Positions 52,201 to 61,364 of a DNA stretch of 64,000 bases are shown here, one piece after another. The notes beneath the pieces are model-generated. The model searched no databases, had not been told where the DNA came from, and worked only from the letters and a program-made list of their open reading frames with translations. Source of the stretch: Ceratotherium simum simum (Eukaryota > Chordata > Mammalia > Perissodactyla > Rhinocerotidae); assembly GCF_000283155.1 (NCBI RefSeq), contig NW_004454283.1, positions 810,854 to 874,853 on the forward strand, in the 5' to 3' direction. Positions within the stretch are counted from its first letter, which is position 1. Each line of letters begins with the position of its first letter. A program made the translations under genes and the position numbers.

Positions 52201-55200
52201 TGCATTATATCTCAATTAAAAAAAAAAAAGCCAGAGATAAATTCAAACAAATAAGCCAAGATATGTATACACAAATGTCTGTTGTGTCTTGATTACAAAA
52301 GTGAAAAACTAGAATCAATAGAAAAGATCATAAACAGAGAAACGATTAATAAATCACAGAACAACCACATAATAGACTATTTTGCAACTGCTAAAAGATG
52401 TAGGTCATCATGATAGAAAGATATGTTGAAGGAAAATGAAAAAGAGTGGGGGGAAAAAAAAGAGAACAGAACCCACATGTTGTACCAACGTTGTGTCTGG
52501 TTTTGATACTGTCCTACAGGTCTGCAAGGGGATGCCACTGGAGAAACTGGGGAAGGTACACGAGGTCTCTGTAATAGCTTTGTGTTCGTTCAAAGTCAAT
52601 TATTTTGAATGTGTAATTATTTCAAGTTAAAATTTCAAAAAACATCTTCTGAAAATAGCTCCCTTTAGGTGCTTTCCATATGTTCTGTTAACCGTGATGA
52701 ACTTCTGGGGTGGGGACTGTTACTTCCATTTTACAGAGCAGGGAATGGGGTGGAGCCTGGGTCTGACTCTGCAGCTCTTCCTCTTACCTACTACTTAAAC
52801 ACTGCGCAGCTGCTGGTTCCTCTTCCTCTAGCTGGTGACCATAACTAACTCCTAACAGTTAACATTTGTTGAGTGCTCACTGTATGCCAAGTGCTTTATA
52901 AAATTAACTTACTCAAGTTTCCCAACACTCCTGTGTGGTGGGTACTGAAGGAAACTGAGGTGTAGAAAAGAGGGCACACAGCTACCAAGAACACAGTGCT
53001 GGGCTCTGAACCCAGGTCTGGCTGACTCTGGAGTCTCGGTTCTTATTCTCAGACTCTGCATGGACGGCACAACAGAACAGTTGCTGTGAAATCCCTTAGA
53101 AATCAGGAGTTTTAAGGTTATTCATGCCTTACTTTTAGGCTTACGGTTTCCCTCCACCCCACTACACAGTCACTGTCCCGAAAGTCTGCTGGGTGACAGC
53201 AGTGAGCCAGGTATGATTCCCAGGTCACACACATCATCACTGCCCACAGACGGGAAGCTCAAAGCCCAGCATGAGGACCAGGGGGTGGAGGGCAGCTTTC
53301 TGTGCTAGCCAACGCCTCTAACTTTTGCCTTTTCTTTCCCAAAAGAGAATGCCCCTTAAAGTACTAAGTGTGCACACCTATGTGCATGTGAACAGATGAG
53401 AAGGAAAAGCCTGAAGGCCTTGCTCTGGCTCTGAGCAATGCCAAGTGGTCTGTTACTGAGTGGCTCCTTTTAGAGAAGAAAAACTGGACCTCAGCTGTGC
53501 CTTGCTGCTACTTCATCATTATTACTTGGGTTACATCAGGAACAACAAGATGAGAAGAACAGTGGATTCCCTTGCCTGGATAAAACGCTCCTCCTTAGTT
53601 ATCTTCAGAGGAGTTAGCCAGTTGTCCCTCTCTCTTGGATTGACAAACATCTCTGACCACAACAAGTTAAATTCCCTATGGCTGATTTGCTCTAGCAAAG
53701 TTTTAAAATTGTTAGAATCCTGGCTGAACTTCCTCCCACAGATCATCTAATAAAAAGGAACTAAGGGCTTCTGCAAAAGGCCATCTTAGGATAAATAGCT
53801 ATTTCCTCAGCATGCCAGTAGTTTGCCAATGTGTGTACTGGGGGAAAAATCTTTTTTTTGCAGGGGAAGATTTGCCCTAAACTAACATCCATTACTCATC
53901 TTCCTCCTTTTTCTTCCTTTCTGCCCTCCCCCAAGCCCCAGTACCTAGTTGTGTATAGTTGTAAATTCTAGTTCTTCTACGTGAGCCACTACCACAGCAT
54001 GGCTACTGACAGATGAGTGGTATGGTCCTGCGCCTGATAACTGAACCCGGGCTGCCAAAGTGGAGAGTGCGGAACTTTAACCACTAAGCCATCAGGGCTG
54101 GCTCGGAAAAATCTTAATAGAGAACTATAGAACTTGTGCCAAACTGAACTCTAGACCCTGACATGCTATAATGACTATGACCAGCCAGCCCCGAGTTTCT
54201 GAAAAGCCATCAGCATCCCTAAAATAAATCACAGGTGGCTGTATCACAAGAAGAAGGCCATGCTTTCAACATGGTCTCTGAAGGCCAAGAAGAAGGTGGG
54301 TACACACATTTAGAGAAGCAGTCTGCACTGCAACATAAAGGTGGAAAAGGCACAGGTAAAGAACATCACCTTGGAATCCGTGGCCAGGAGAACCGTATCA
54401 TCCTCACGTATCAAAGGCTGCTGGATGTTCACAAGCATCCCTGGATCAAGAAGACCCGTTTGTCTATTTAAGACATAAAGAAACCCAGAGTAGCTTCCAA
54501 CATTTGATATACAGTATGATCATGCTGCATTTCCCTGTCCCTTCCACATTTGCAAAGCTGTCTGAGTAATAGAAAAGCTCTAACTAGACTCAGCCACCGA
54601 GTAACGGAACACTCCCCTTCTCTCTGCAACAAGATGTGCACAAAGCCAGGGCTACAGGCTGACACACAGGTGTACATCACCCAGGGCTTCCACACTGACC
54701 ACCCACTATGGCCGCTCTGCCAAATAAAGCTAATTTGATTTTCAGAATATCACCAAAGCATTCTCAAACTCCAGTTCTATGATACATTTTTGATTTCTTG
54801 TTTTCTCTCTTTCTGTTCCTTTTAAATTAAGTTCAATAGATTACATTAAAAACAGTGCATAAATTAACTTGTGGCACTATCTGAGACCACACCTGGGACT
54901 TAAGCCTTTTGTCTATACTGCAAAGAAGGCCCAATATTGAATTACAGAACACTGTTTTCCTGTATGAATAATGCCTAAACTGCAGGACATAGTCTGAGCC
55001 CCTGAGATAGGAGAAATGCTGACCCCATCTCTAATCAGCCATCGTCAGGCCTGTCCAAAGGTTGACTGGAGCGGCTCCAAAAAGGGTGGGATGAAGCAAG
55101 ACAAGGCTGAAGGCTGTAACAGGTGGGCGGGGAGCTACAGAAGCCCCCTTTCCCAGGAACATCATGCCTCCTCTGATCAGCCCTGGAGGCTGACCATGGT

Positions 55201-58200
55201 GTTGCCCTTTGTCAAAACAGGGACTGACCTTGTTCCATCTTTATCTGCCACAAACGTGGGAGTGGCTATCAGAGGACTTCTCAGGTCCTTCCGGATATAA
55301 ATTTTCTCAGTTGAAGCAGCACAATTACTTGGTTTCTCCCGTTGCACATCAAAAGGCTTCCGTTCACTTTGTACAGCTAAATCAAAGATAAATATTCATG
55401 TTTAGAGGAAAGATTTGAATAAAAACCACATTTTTCATGGTACAGTAAGGGGTCCTCCTTAGTAAGTCCATTACTGTAGGGATGATAAGCTCTGGCACTA
55501 GATATGTCTAGCTCAATTTTCACAGTGGACTTTTCAGCCAAAGGACAGAAAGGTTCAAAGCTAAACAATGCCACGCCAAATCTAAAGGCTGAAAAGAGAG
55601 CTCAAGATGGTAGGCACCGCCTGCTAAGAAACTGCAGCACAGCATTTGCATGGCCTTGTGGGAGGCCCACACTGAGCCCTCACTCTCCAGGATGAGAAAC
55701 ACCCATCTTAAAGTGGGTCCCGAATAGAGAGCTTGTCCAAAGCTACACATTGTAGAGGAACCATGCTAATGTCCAACCCAAGCCTGCATGGCTTCTGCAA
55801 ACTGTTTAATGGGTGTCAATTCTGTATCACCCTAGCAACCTCTCCCTTCAGCAATATGGTGTATCCAGGCCAGGTACAGATGCTAGAAACAACTGAAGAA
55901 AATAACGATCTTTTTAAAACAAAGAAAGGATGAACCCCAGACCCAAGAAGGAAGTAAGGTAAGGAGTTCTACTTCATAGACGAGGACCGTGAGGCTGAGA
56001 GAGGCTACGTGTCCTCCCCAGGCCTCAGAGCTCCTAAGTGGCAGAGCTGGAGTTTGATTTGGTATCAGCTTTACTCCAAAGCTGTGTTCACTCCACTGTG
56101 CTGCCTCCCCATTTAGCTAGAGTAGCTCTCCACACGCACCATGGGAACTGACTAACCCAGCAGTGCTGGCGCTGAATCACCTAGCTGATCCAGAAGGTAA
56201 ACCAAAATGAAGCCTGAGTGGATATTTTTTTCTTAAAGTATTTTAAAGCCAGGTACAGAAACCTTATTTAATAGATTCTTGCTCACTTTCTCCCTCCTTG
56301 TTAACTCACGTGGTTTTTTAATACTTTTACTTACATTCCATTTTCATGCCCATCTCTAAGCATTTTTTCAGCCGGCAAAACTGACAGCGGTTCCGGTGGT
56401 GTTTATTGATGATGCAGTCTTGGTTGCTCCGGCAGCTATAGGTCAAATTTTTCCTTACACTCCTTTTGAAGAAACCTTTGCAACCTTCACAACTGACAGC
56501 CCCATAATGACGGCCTGAAAGGAGAAAGAGTGCATGAGCCAACAGAAGAGGTGATCTGTCACAGGCCTTGTTTTTAAGGCAAGTCTATCCAAGTGACTGG
56601 TGTGCAGTGTCAGATGCTGGTAGCCATGGGACAATCACAGGCCTGGGTATTACACATGGCGCCCAGGTCCTTCACATAATTTCACTACAACCTTTCAAGT
56701 GGCCCAGAGAGGCCATGATAGAAAAACTGAAGCTCAGTTTATAAATGACAGGACCTTAGTCATGTTCTTAGTACAAAAAGGACCTACCATACAGTAGGAG
56801 CTCGTAGATGATGGCTGAACTGTACTATCCACTTGTGCACACCTGGTCCTGGCTCTGTAGACCCAGGACTGTGAAACTACTCAGCACCCCTGTCCCGCCA
56901 AGAGTGGCAGGTAGCAAACACATGTGCTATGTTTTAGCACAAAGGGTCTCACTCCTGCAGTTACTCCCTCTGAGTGAGTAATGTCCTGGTTCCTAGACCT
57001 ACTCTGGGGGAAGCAGAATGGTCAGAGGAAGAAGCATGGGGACTGACTGCATAGGCCCAAGGTGAAGGAAGGTTGCCATGTGGCTCACTTGGGTTAGGTA
57101 TTCAGATCCTTTTGGAAACACAGTCCTAGAAATACATTTTTAAATTAAACACAGCCTGTTTTTCTAATCTTGTTTACTTTAGTGTCTCTAACTTCTAACT
57201 ACCAATGACATTAAAAAGAGCCCCCTGCCTGAGTTTACCCCTCCTAGTTCACAAAGTGCTTCCACATGCATTATATCTCATTTGTTCCCCCGTGGGACTG
57301 ACCATGGATATGCTTTCCTGGTTCGGTCTTATGTAACGCAATGACTTAGCTACGTTGCTGGGAGGACACATTTCACAGGATCATTATTTACAGCGGCTAT
57401 AGAGCATCCCATTGTCCTAAGCTCTAGCATGTGCACTTGAAGGGTCTCAATTTTGTGCCTTTAAAAATAGTTGTGCTAAAATTACCATGCAGCATCATTT
57501 TTCCTTCCTTGTGGGGTATTTCCTTGGGCTCTCTAGCCCTAAGAGTGACCTCCACTATCTGGAGACAATGGCACTGCCAGCCTGTGACCAGGCCGTTCCT
57601 TTAAGAAGGGGACTGACAAATGGGGAAGCCAAGAAGATTCTGTGGCCTCTTCGTTATGTTCATGCTTCGTTCATTTGTCTAGAAGTTTGCAGAGTGCCTC
57701 TTTTTGCTGAGCAAGAAGATGGGTATATAGAGATGAAGGGGTCAGACATGGTTCTTGCTCTACCTCAAAGAGCACATTCTGGTGGGGAAGGCAAGCCTGT
57801 AAGAATGAATTATAAGAGAACGCAACAAATGCCCAGAGAGGTCTGCACAAAAAGGCAATGAGGACAGAAGCAACACCGACTCCTGCCGACTGGGGCAGAT
57901 GAGGGCTTCAGAGAAGGGTGGGATGGGCTGGGTTTACCAGGACAAAGGGTGGGAGCAGGGGCAGGGAACCCCGGCAGAACAAATGGTGTCATGAGCTGGG
58001 AGGCGGACTGGAGCTTCTGACCTGTAGGTGCTTGCCTGGAGGCTGTCTTCCTAAGAGGTTTGGTCCAGCCTCCTTTTTAAAAAAAAAAAACAAACAGAAC
58101 CAAAAAGTGCCCAAAGTTCCTGTGAATTTAGTAACCACAGAATAAAGTGGAACCAACAGCCATCACAGAACTCAGGCCTGTGCCCCTAGCATCACTAGAA

Positions 58201-61200
58201 CTGTGCCTTTATCAAATACTTCTCCATTCTTCCCTGCCTGCCACACTTACCTTCTACAGCTCCCCAGTGTTAGAGGCCAAAGTCTGAACTTTTGGGCCAG
58301 ACATCTTTTTCAGTCTCCTTGTACCCACATCCTAACCATGGAACTCTTGCCCAAAGACACCATAAGTGTGGACATTAAACTCGCTGGGCCCTGGCTCTAC
58401 CAGCTGGAAAGCCCTTTTGCTTTACCCGACATGCACACACTCAACCTCCAAGGCTTACAGATGTGACTACCTCTGGGGGGCCTTTCCTGACCCTGGGACT
58501 CCAGCCAGATCGCATGTGCTCCCTCCTCCCCATTACAGCAGTTGGGTTGACAGAGACAGTTACAGTTTGGATGAAGGGGGAACAGACAGCAAATCTTGTG
58601 AAATAGCAAAGCATGGTGCAAATATCAACTAGGTTAAAGAAACGATTACTTTCTTAGTAGCACATAAATATTTGACACTCAACTAAGATTTACAAATCAC
58701 AGAAATAGTTTGACTTTTCCTTTTCATTCTACTAATGTGACGATCTGGTTTGCTTGTTTATATCAAACAAAAACAATCCCAGTAAGGAAAGTGGAGTTCA
58801 TGTTTTGAAACCTATAAACCTACAGCAAATGTCCTCTCTCCACTAACCCCCCTATCCCTCCATTTGGTTCATGATGTTGGTCCAAGATGCATAGCCAGCA
58901 TGACCTAGGGTTACTTACCAGAGGCTTTGTCACCACAGACCACACAATACTCTACCACCTGGGGCCGCTGGACATCGGCTTTCCCCAGCAAACGCTCCAC
59001 AGAGGCAGAGTCCGTGACAATCTAAGAATCAGGAAACAAGCAGGGTGCTGATTAAAAACCAGATCGCTAAGCAAAGTAATGTTTAACTGTAAATTCCTAT
59101 TCTTGGGTTTCTAAGCAGAACTCTGGGCAGAACTGGGAAAATTCCACCCAACAACTTAATGTGATACCCAGAATGGCCCTGCTGCTCATCTGGTTTGTGT
59201 TCCTCCAGCAGGGGGGGGGGGTTGTCCACGGTCAGGCACTGGTTTTCACTGATCTACTCTCCTAATCTAGCTACCACAACCACCCAGGATCAGGGGCCAT
59301 GTGGGGAATCACACAGAGATCCTCCAACAAGAAGATACTGAATGTCTTGCTGGCTGCCTCTCTATTGCCATGAAACAGCTTGAAAGTATACAGAAAGGTA
59401 TTTGGCAGAGAAATAATCAAGCTTTATTAATTAAATAACTAGGTCTCTCATTAAGGCAGCTGGAATGGAAGGACTAGGATAGGTGACCTCTAAAACCTGC
59501 TATTTCTCCTTCATTTGTAGGTGACTTTCTAGGCAACAAACAGTACTACTCACCTGGAAGAATAACTGATACCAATACTAGAAAGTAAAAAATAGCTATT
59601 ATTAAATAATGTACCAAATATAACCCTTAAACTGATTTATGTATGGTGAGAATATACACAGAACTCATTATGTAGAATGGCCTTTTGTAAAACATGCAAC
59701 AAAATCAACAGCCATCCTTTCACAAGGAGTAGTCTAAGTAAGTAGGGAGGAATTCTGATTTCCGATGATCAGAATAAACTCTGGGAAAGCAAAGATGAGG
59801 CAGTATGGACTAACTGCACTATGAGGTGGCTCAAAAGTACAGTGCTGAAAGCTGAACATACTGGTGTTCCGAACCCAGCTGTCAGAATAAAAAAAAATCC
59901 TTTCCTTCTTTAATTTTCTGCATAGTAGAAAGTCCCCCGTAACACACAGATTCTTAGCAGCATTATTCACAGTAGCCAAAAGGCAGAAGCAACCCAAGTG
60001 TCCATCAACAGATGAGTGATAAACAATAGATGAATGGATAAACAAAGTATGGTTTATATATACACTGGAATATTATTCAGCCTTAAAAAGGAGGGAAACA
60101 TTGACACAGGCTACAACACGGATGAACCTTGAGGATATTATGTTTAGTGAAATAGGCCAGTCACAAAAGGACAAATACCATATGATCCACTTATATGAGG
60201 TACCTAGAGAAGTCAAAGTCACAGAGACAGAAAGTAGAATGGTGCTTGCCAGGGACTGGGGGTGGGGAATGGAGAATTAGCGTTTAATGGGGACAGCTTG
60301 GGAAGATGAATAGAGTTCTGTGGATGGAAGGTGGTGGTAGTTGCATAACAATGTGACTATACTTAATGCCACTGAACTGGACACCTAAAAAAGATTAAGA
60401 TGGTAAGTTTTATGTTATATTTTACCACAAATGTTTTAAAAATTAAAAATTAAAAACAAACAAAAACATGGATTCCAACATGACCCTGACTAAACATGCT
60501 CCATGCTTGGCCACCGTGGGACACTGGCCTCGAGTCTCTGTTACTCTAAGTGTTGGGCTTGGAAATTCAGTGCTTCCCAATAACGCTGCTTTCCTCCAAG
60601 CCCTTGCTCTTCTTCTTGTAGCTGTCCCCGACCCCATCCCACACTGCCAGAGTAGGGAGATACCAGGGCAGAGATGGAGACAAAAACTGAGAGGTCCAGA
60701 GGCAGCACTTCACAGGAGCAAGTAAGGACAGTATGAAGAGCTGAACCAGGCCTGACCATCTGGACAAGGCCAAGGTAAGAATTAGAAACAAGTTGGTCCT
60801 CATCTGGTTGTGGTCAGCCCTAGGTGATGTCCCTAAAATATCATGGGCCAAAGGCTGCCACCAGCCTTAGTTAAGAACAATCTCCAGTGGCCTCAGTGGA
60901 GGCCAGCTTGCCCATGCCAGTCTCCTGTGGGCCCCTGATTCTTTCTGGCTCAACTTCCATCCCATCTGAGCACTGCAGTCAGCTGCCTTCCAGACCCTGC
61001 CCTCACTTGCTGGTTTTTAACTTTAGCCAAAGCAGCAACCTGCCATGTTTGCAGGTCCCCAAAGGACCTTCAGGGATAGATTTGACCTCCAAGGCAGAGA
61101 TGAGAGTCAGGAACAAGTTCAGTAGCAGAAGTGCTAAAACAAATGCCTGTCAACAGGCCTTACCTGGATCCTGCCAGGGACAAGGTTGTCCGAGGTGGTG

Positions 61201-61364
61201 AATATGAGTTGCTTGGCACTGGATGTCTCCGGGGAAGCCAGGATCACCTTCCCAGTTCCAGCTCCATCTGGGCTGGTCAGGATGAACTGCTGCTTGGGGG
61301 ATCCAGAGGCGTCCACTGCGGTAACTATCTGGATCTTCTGTCCTGTCTGCTGGTCTGTCACAAT
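40064..61364 (-). CDS. NR2C2: NR2C2 (TR4 orphan nuclear receptor), all but the N-terminal coding exon
   Basis: TR4 is a nuclear receptor that binds direct repeats of AGGTCA as a homodimer or with NR2C1/TR2, and it controls genes of erythroid, germ-cell and metabolic programmes. Coding exons on the minus strand are 61364-61164, 59021-58919, 56514-56335, 55376-55229, 54463-54370, 50080-49947, 48932-48755, 47257-47136, 46305-46166, 44801-44664, 43610-43505 and 40238-40064. An optional 33-nt exon lies at 48604-48572. All junctions are GT-AG and phases agree. Domains are a glutamine-rich N-terminus, two C4 zinc fingers with P-box CEGCKG, a hinge, and the ligand-binding domain ending [13 protein letters not shown]. 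The first coding exon (residues about 1-24) is not found up to 64000. Confidence 0.97.
40390..41120 (+). mobile_element. Old L1 3' UTR fragment, split by a SINE
   Basis: 'GTGAAAAACATCAAACAAGT' before the SINE and 'TTAAAATAAAGTATGGTATC', 'CTCTGGGTATTGGGATTTGG' after it read like the L1M 3' UTR in plus orientation. A related fragment follows at about 41270-41620. Confidence 0.6.
40512..40760 (+). mobile_element. ERE-type SINE with 16-bp target-site duplication
   Basis: Head GGGCCTGCCCAGGTGGCGCA, two 'GGATGTTAGCTCAGGGC' blocks separated by an A-run, and an A-rich tail. AAAAAGAAAAATTTGG is repeated exactly at 40496-40511 and 40761-40776. Confidence 0.94.
41982..42227 (+). mobile_element. ERE-related SINE with (AAAT)n tail
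   Basis: Head GGCCAGCCCAGTGGCGTAGT, box-B-like 'GGTTTGCATCCCGGGTGCGG', 'AGCCATGCTGTGGCGGCATC', and an (AAAT)n plus A-run tail. Only a 7-bp repeat (AAGAAGG) flanks it, so the ends are less certain. Confidence 0.8.
43505..43610 (-). CDS. NR2C2: NR2C2 LBD exon
   Basis: 106 nt encoding [20 protein letters not shown] and then [14 protein letters not shown]. The acceptor is TTTTCAG and the donor CG/GTGAGG. Confidence 0.97.
44664..44801 (-). CDS. NR2C2: NR2C2 LBD exon
   Basis: 138 nt encoding [20 protein letters not shown], then [20 protein letters not shown] and VLFSP. Asp codons are split at both ends. The donor is GTAAGA. Confidence 0.97.
45190..45310 (-). repeat. MIR SINE fragment
   Basis: 'TTATCTGATTTAATCCTCAT', 'GACAATATTTTGCTGAAGGT' and 'TAAAAATGAAGAAAACTAAA' suit a short inverted MIR. 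Confidence 0.5.
46166..46305 (-). CDS. NR2C2: NR2C2 LBD exon
   Basis: 140 nt encoding [20 protein letters not shown], then [20 protein letters not shown] and QNSIQE. It contains the nuclear-receptor signature helices. The acceptor is CCCCAG and the donor GTAGGG. Confidence 0.97.
47136..47257 (-). CDS. NR2C2: NR2C2 LBD exon
   Basis: 122 nt encoding [20 protein letters not shown] and then [20 protein letters not shown]. The acceptor is TTCCAG and the donor GG/GTGAGT. It enters in phase 0, so it can join either the 178-nt exon or the microexon upstream. Confidence 0.97.
48049..48340 (+). mobile_element. ERE-type SINE, long composite form, 13-bp target-site duplication
   Basis: Head GGGCCGGCCCCATGGCTTAG, the 'CTACTGGGGCTTTGGGG' block, an A-run, then the 'GGATGTTAGCTCAGGGCTGA' block and poly(A). 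AAAGACATCTGAG is repeated exactly at 48036-48048 and 48341-48353. It lies about 230 bp downstream of the candidate microexon in NR2C2 transcription order. Confidence 0.95.
48572..48604 (-). CDS. NR2C2: Candidate 33-nt NR2C2 microexon
   Basis: On the minus strand, a pyrimidine-rich acceptor (CTTTTATTTCAG) and a donor (AAG/GTAACC) bound 33 nt that translate [11 protein letters not shown]. Both edges are in phase 0, exactly as needed between the exon ending DTHVTFK and the exon starting LTMPSP. The reading frame has no stop. The protein I recall for human joins VTFK directly to LTMP, so inclusion would be an alternative isoform with 11 extra residues just before the first LBD helices. This is inferred from splice signals and phase only. 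Confidence 0.55.
48755..48932 (-). CDS. NR2C2: NR2C2 hinge/LBD-boundary exon
   Basis: 178 nt encoding [20 protein letters not shown], then [20 protein letters not shown] and [19 protein letters not shown]. The donor is GTGAGT. It is serine/glycine-rich, as the hinge of TR4 is. Confidence 0.97.
49090..49275 (-). repeat. MIR SINE fragment
   Basis: 'CTCCATTTTACAGGTGTGAA', 'GCTGAGGCTTAGAGATGTTA' and 'AAGTGGTGGAACCAGAATTC' in inverted MIR order. Confidence 0.75.
49947..50080 (-). CDS. NR2C2: NR2C2 hinge exon
   Basis: 134 nt encoding [20 protein letters not shown] and then [20 protein letters not shown] and SEIT, with Arg split 2/1. The acceptor is CTAATAG and the donor CG/GTATGA. Confidence 0.96.
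50532..50792 (-). mobile_element. ERE-type SINE in the L1
   Basis: Two 'CTAACATCCG' blocks and the head 'CACCACCCGGCCGGCCCC' as read on plus. TAAACAGACATTTCTTT (50515-50531) and TAAACAGACGTTTCTTT (50793-50809) differ at one base. Confidence 0.92.
51094..51492 (-). mobile_element. tRNA-Glu-headed SINE with RTE-like 3' tail
   Basis: On the minus strand, 51492-51422 reads TCCCTGGTGGTCTAGTGGTT and continues close to a complete tRNA-Glu, including an anticodon loop with CTC and a box B of GGTTTGATTCC. A unique body follows, and the 3' end is AGTCGGAATCCACTCAACGG then CACTAACAACAAA, a terminus found on RTE-type LINEs and the SINEs they move. It interrupts an L1 3' UTR. A flanking repeat around GTATATAC (51085-51092 and 51504-51511) is only suggestive. 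Confidence 0.8.
51827..52024 (+). mobile_element. ERE-related SINE, older form, in the L1
   Basis: Head GAGCCAGCCTTGATGGCCTA would start just at the flank. It has 'GTAGCCATGCTGTGGTGGCG' and the 'GTACTGGGGCTTTGGGAAGG' tail. AAGTAGATTAG (51816-51826) and AAGCAGATTAG (52025-52035) form a duplication with one mismatch. Confidence 0.85.
52855..53045 (-). repeat. MIR SINE fragment
   Basis: 'TTGAGTGCTCACTGTATGCC', 'AAGTGCTTTATAAAATTAAC' and 'CTGAACCCAGGTCTGGCTGA' in clear inverted MIR order. Confidence 0.85.
53854..54104 (-). mobile_element. ERE-related SINE, older form, 11-bp target-site duplication
   Basis: 'CCCCAAGCCCCAGTACCTAG', 'GCCACTACCACAGCATGGCT' and 'ACTAAGCCATCAGGGCTGGC' as read on plus. 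GGAAAAATCTT is repeated at 53843-53853 and 54105-54115. It is 270 bp downstream of the exon at 54463-54370 in NR2C2 transcription order. Confidence 0.88.
54370..54463 (-). CDS. NR2C2: NR2C2 hinge exon
   Basis: 94 nt encoding [20 protein letters not shown] and then [11 protein letters not shown]. The acceptor is AAATAG and the donor AAG/GTGATG. The EDD here is EDG in the human protein as I recall it. Confidence 0.95.
55229..55376 (-). CDS. NR2C2: NR2C2 exon after the DNA-binding domain
   Basis: 148 nt encoding [20 protein letters not shown], then [20 protein letters not shown] and FVADKDGT. The acceptor is ATTTAG and the donor AAG/GTCAGT. Confidence 0.96.
55965..56110 (-). repeat. MIR SINE fragment
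   Basis: 'GAGGACCGTGAGGCTGAGAG', 'CTAAGTGGCAGAGCTGGAGT' and 'TGTGTTCACTCCACTGTGCT' in inverted MIR order. Confidence 0.65.
56335..56514 (-). CDS. NR2C2: NR2C2 DNA-binding domain exon 2
   Basis: 180 nt encoding [20 protein letters not shown], then [20 protein letters not shown] and [19 protein letters not shown]. It holds the second half of zinc finger 1 with the P-box CEGCKG, the recognition helix, and zinc finger 2 with its four cysteines. The donor is T/GTAAGT. Confidence 0.98.
56515..58918 (-). other. NR2C2: NR2C2 intron inside zinc finger 1
   Basis: A 2.4 kb intron, mostly unique sequence, with no SINE recognised. A poly-A stretch lies at about 58080-58090. The open frames inside (for example 57487-57861) show no homology I recognise. 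Confidence 0.75.
58919..59021 (-). CDS. NR2C2: NR2C2 DNA-binding domain exon 1
   Basis: 103 nt encoding [20 protein letters not shown] and then [14 protein letters not shown]. The first two zinc ligands of finger 1 (CVVC) are here, and the intron splits finger 1 after Gly, as usual in this receptor group. The acceptor is TTCTTAG and the donor GTAAGT. Confidence 0.97.
59211..59221. repeat. Poly-G run of 11
   Basis: Eleven consecutive G in an NR2C2 intron, a likely length-variable and error-prone site. Confidence 0.9.
59930..60460 (+). mobile_element. L1 3' end, plus orientation
   Basis: 'AGCAGCATTATTCACAGTAG', 'CTGGAATATTATTCAGCCTT', 'GGATGAACCTTGAGGATATT' and 'TATGTTATATTTTACCACAA' then an A-rich tail. 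It is antisense within an NR2C2 intron. Confidence 0.85.
61164..61364 (-). CDS. NR2C2: NR2C2 N-terminal activation-region exon
   Basis: 201 nt (67 whole codons) encoding [20 protein letters not shown], then [40 protein letters not shown] and LVPGRIQ. It enters and leaves in phase 0, with acceptor CTTGTAG and donor GTAAGG. An in-frame ATG-free start shows that translation begins in an upstream exon outside the window. Confidence 0.97.

Larger units (their letters stand above)
50180..52225 (+). mobile_element. L1 3' part in sense to the plus strand, with three insertions
   Basis: 'ATTATGGTGGCAGTTACACA' is L1 3' UTR text. 'CAAATAAACTGGACTTCACC' onward resembles the ORF2 C-terminal coding end, and 'GATGTGGAGAAATTGGAACC', 'CATTATTCATAATAGACAAA', 'GTTGTACACTAAAAGGGTGA' and the A-run at 52218 are L1 3' UTR. 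SINEs interrupt it at 50532, 51094 and 51827. It is antisense within an NR2C2 intron and has no intact frame. Confidence 0.8.
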
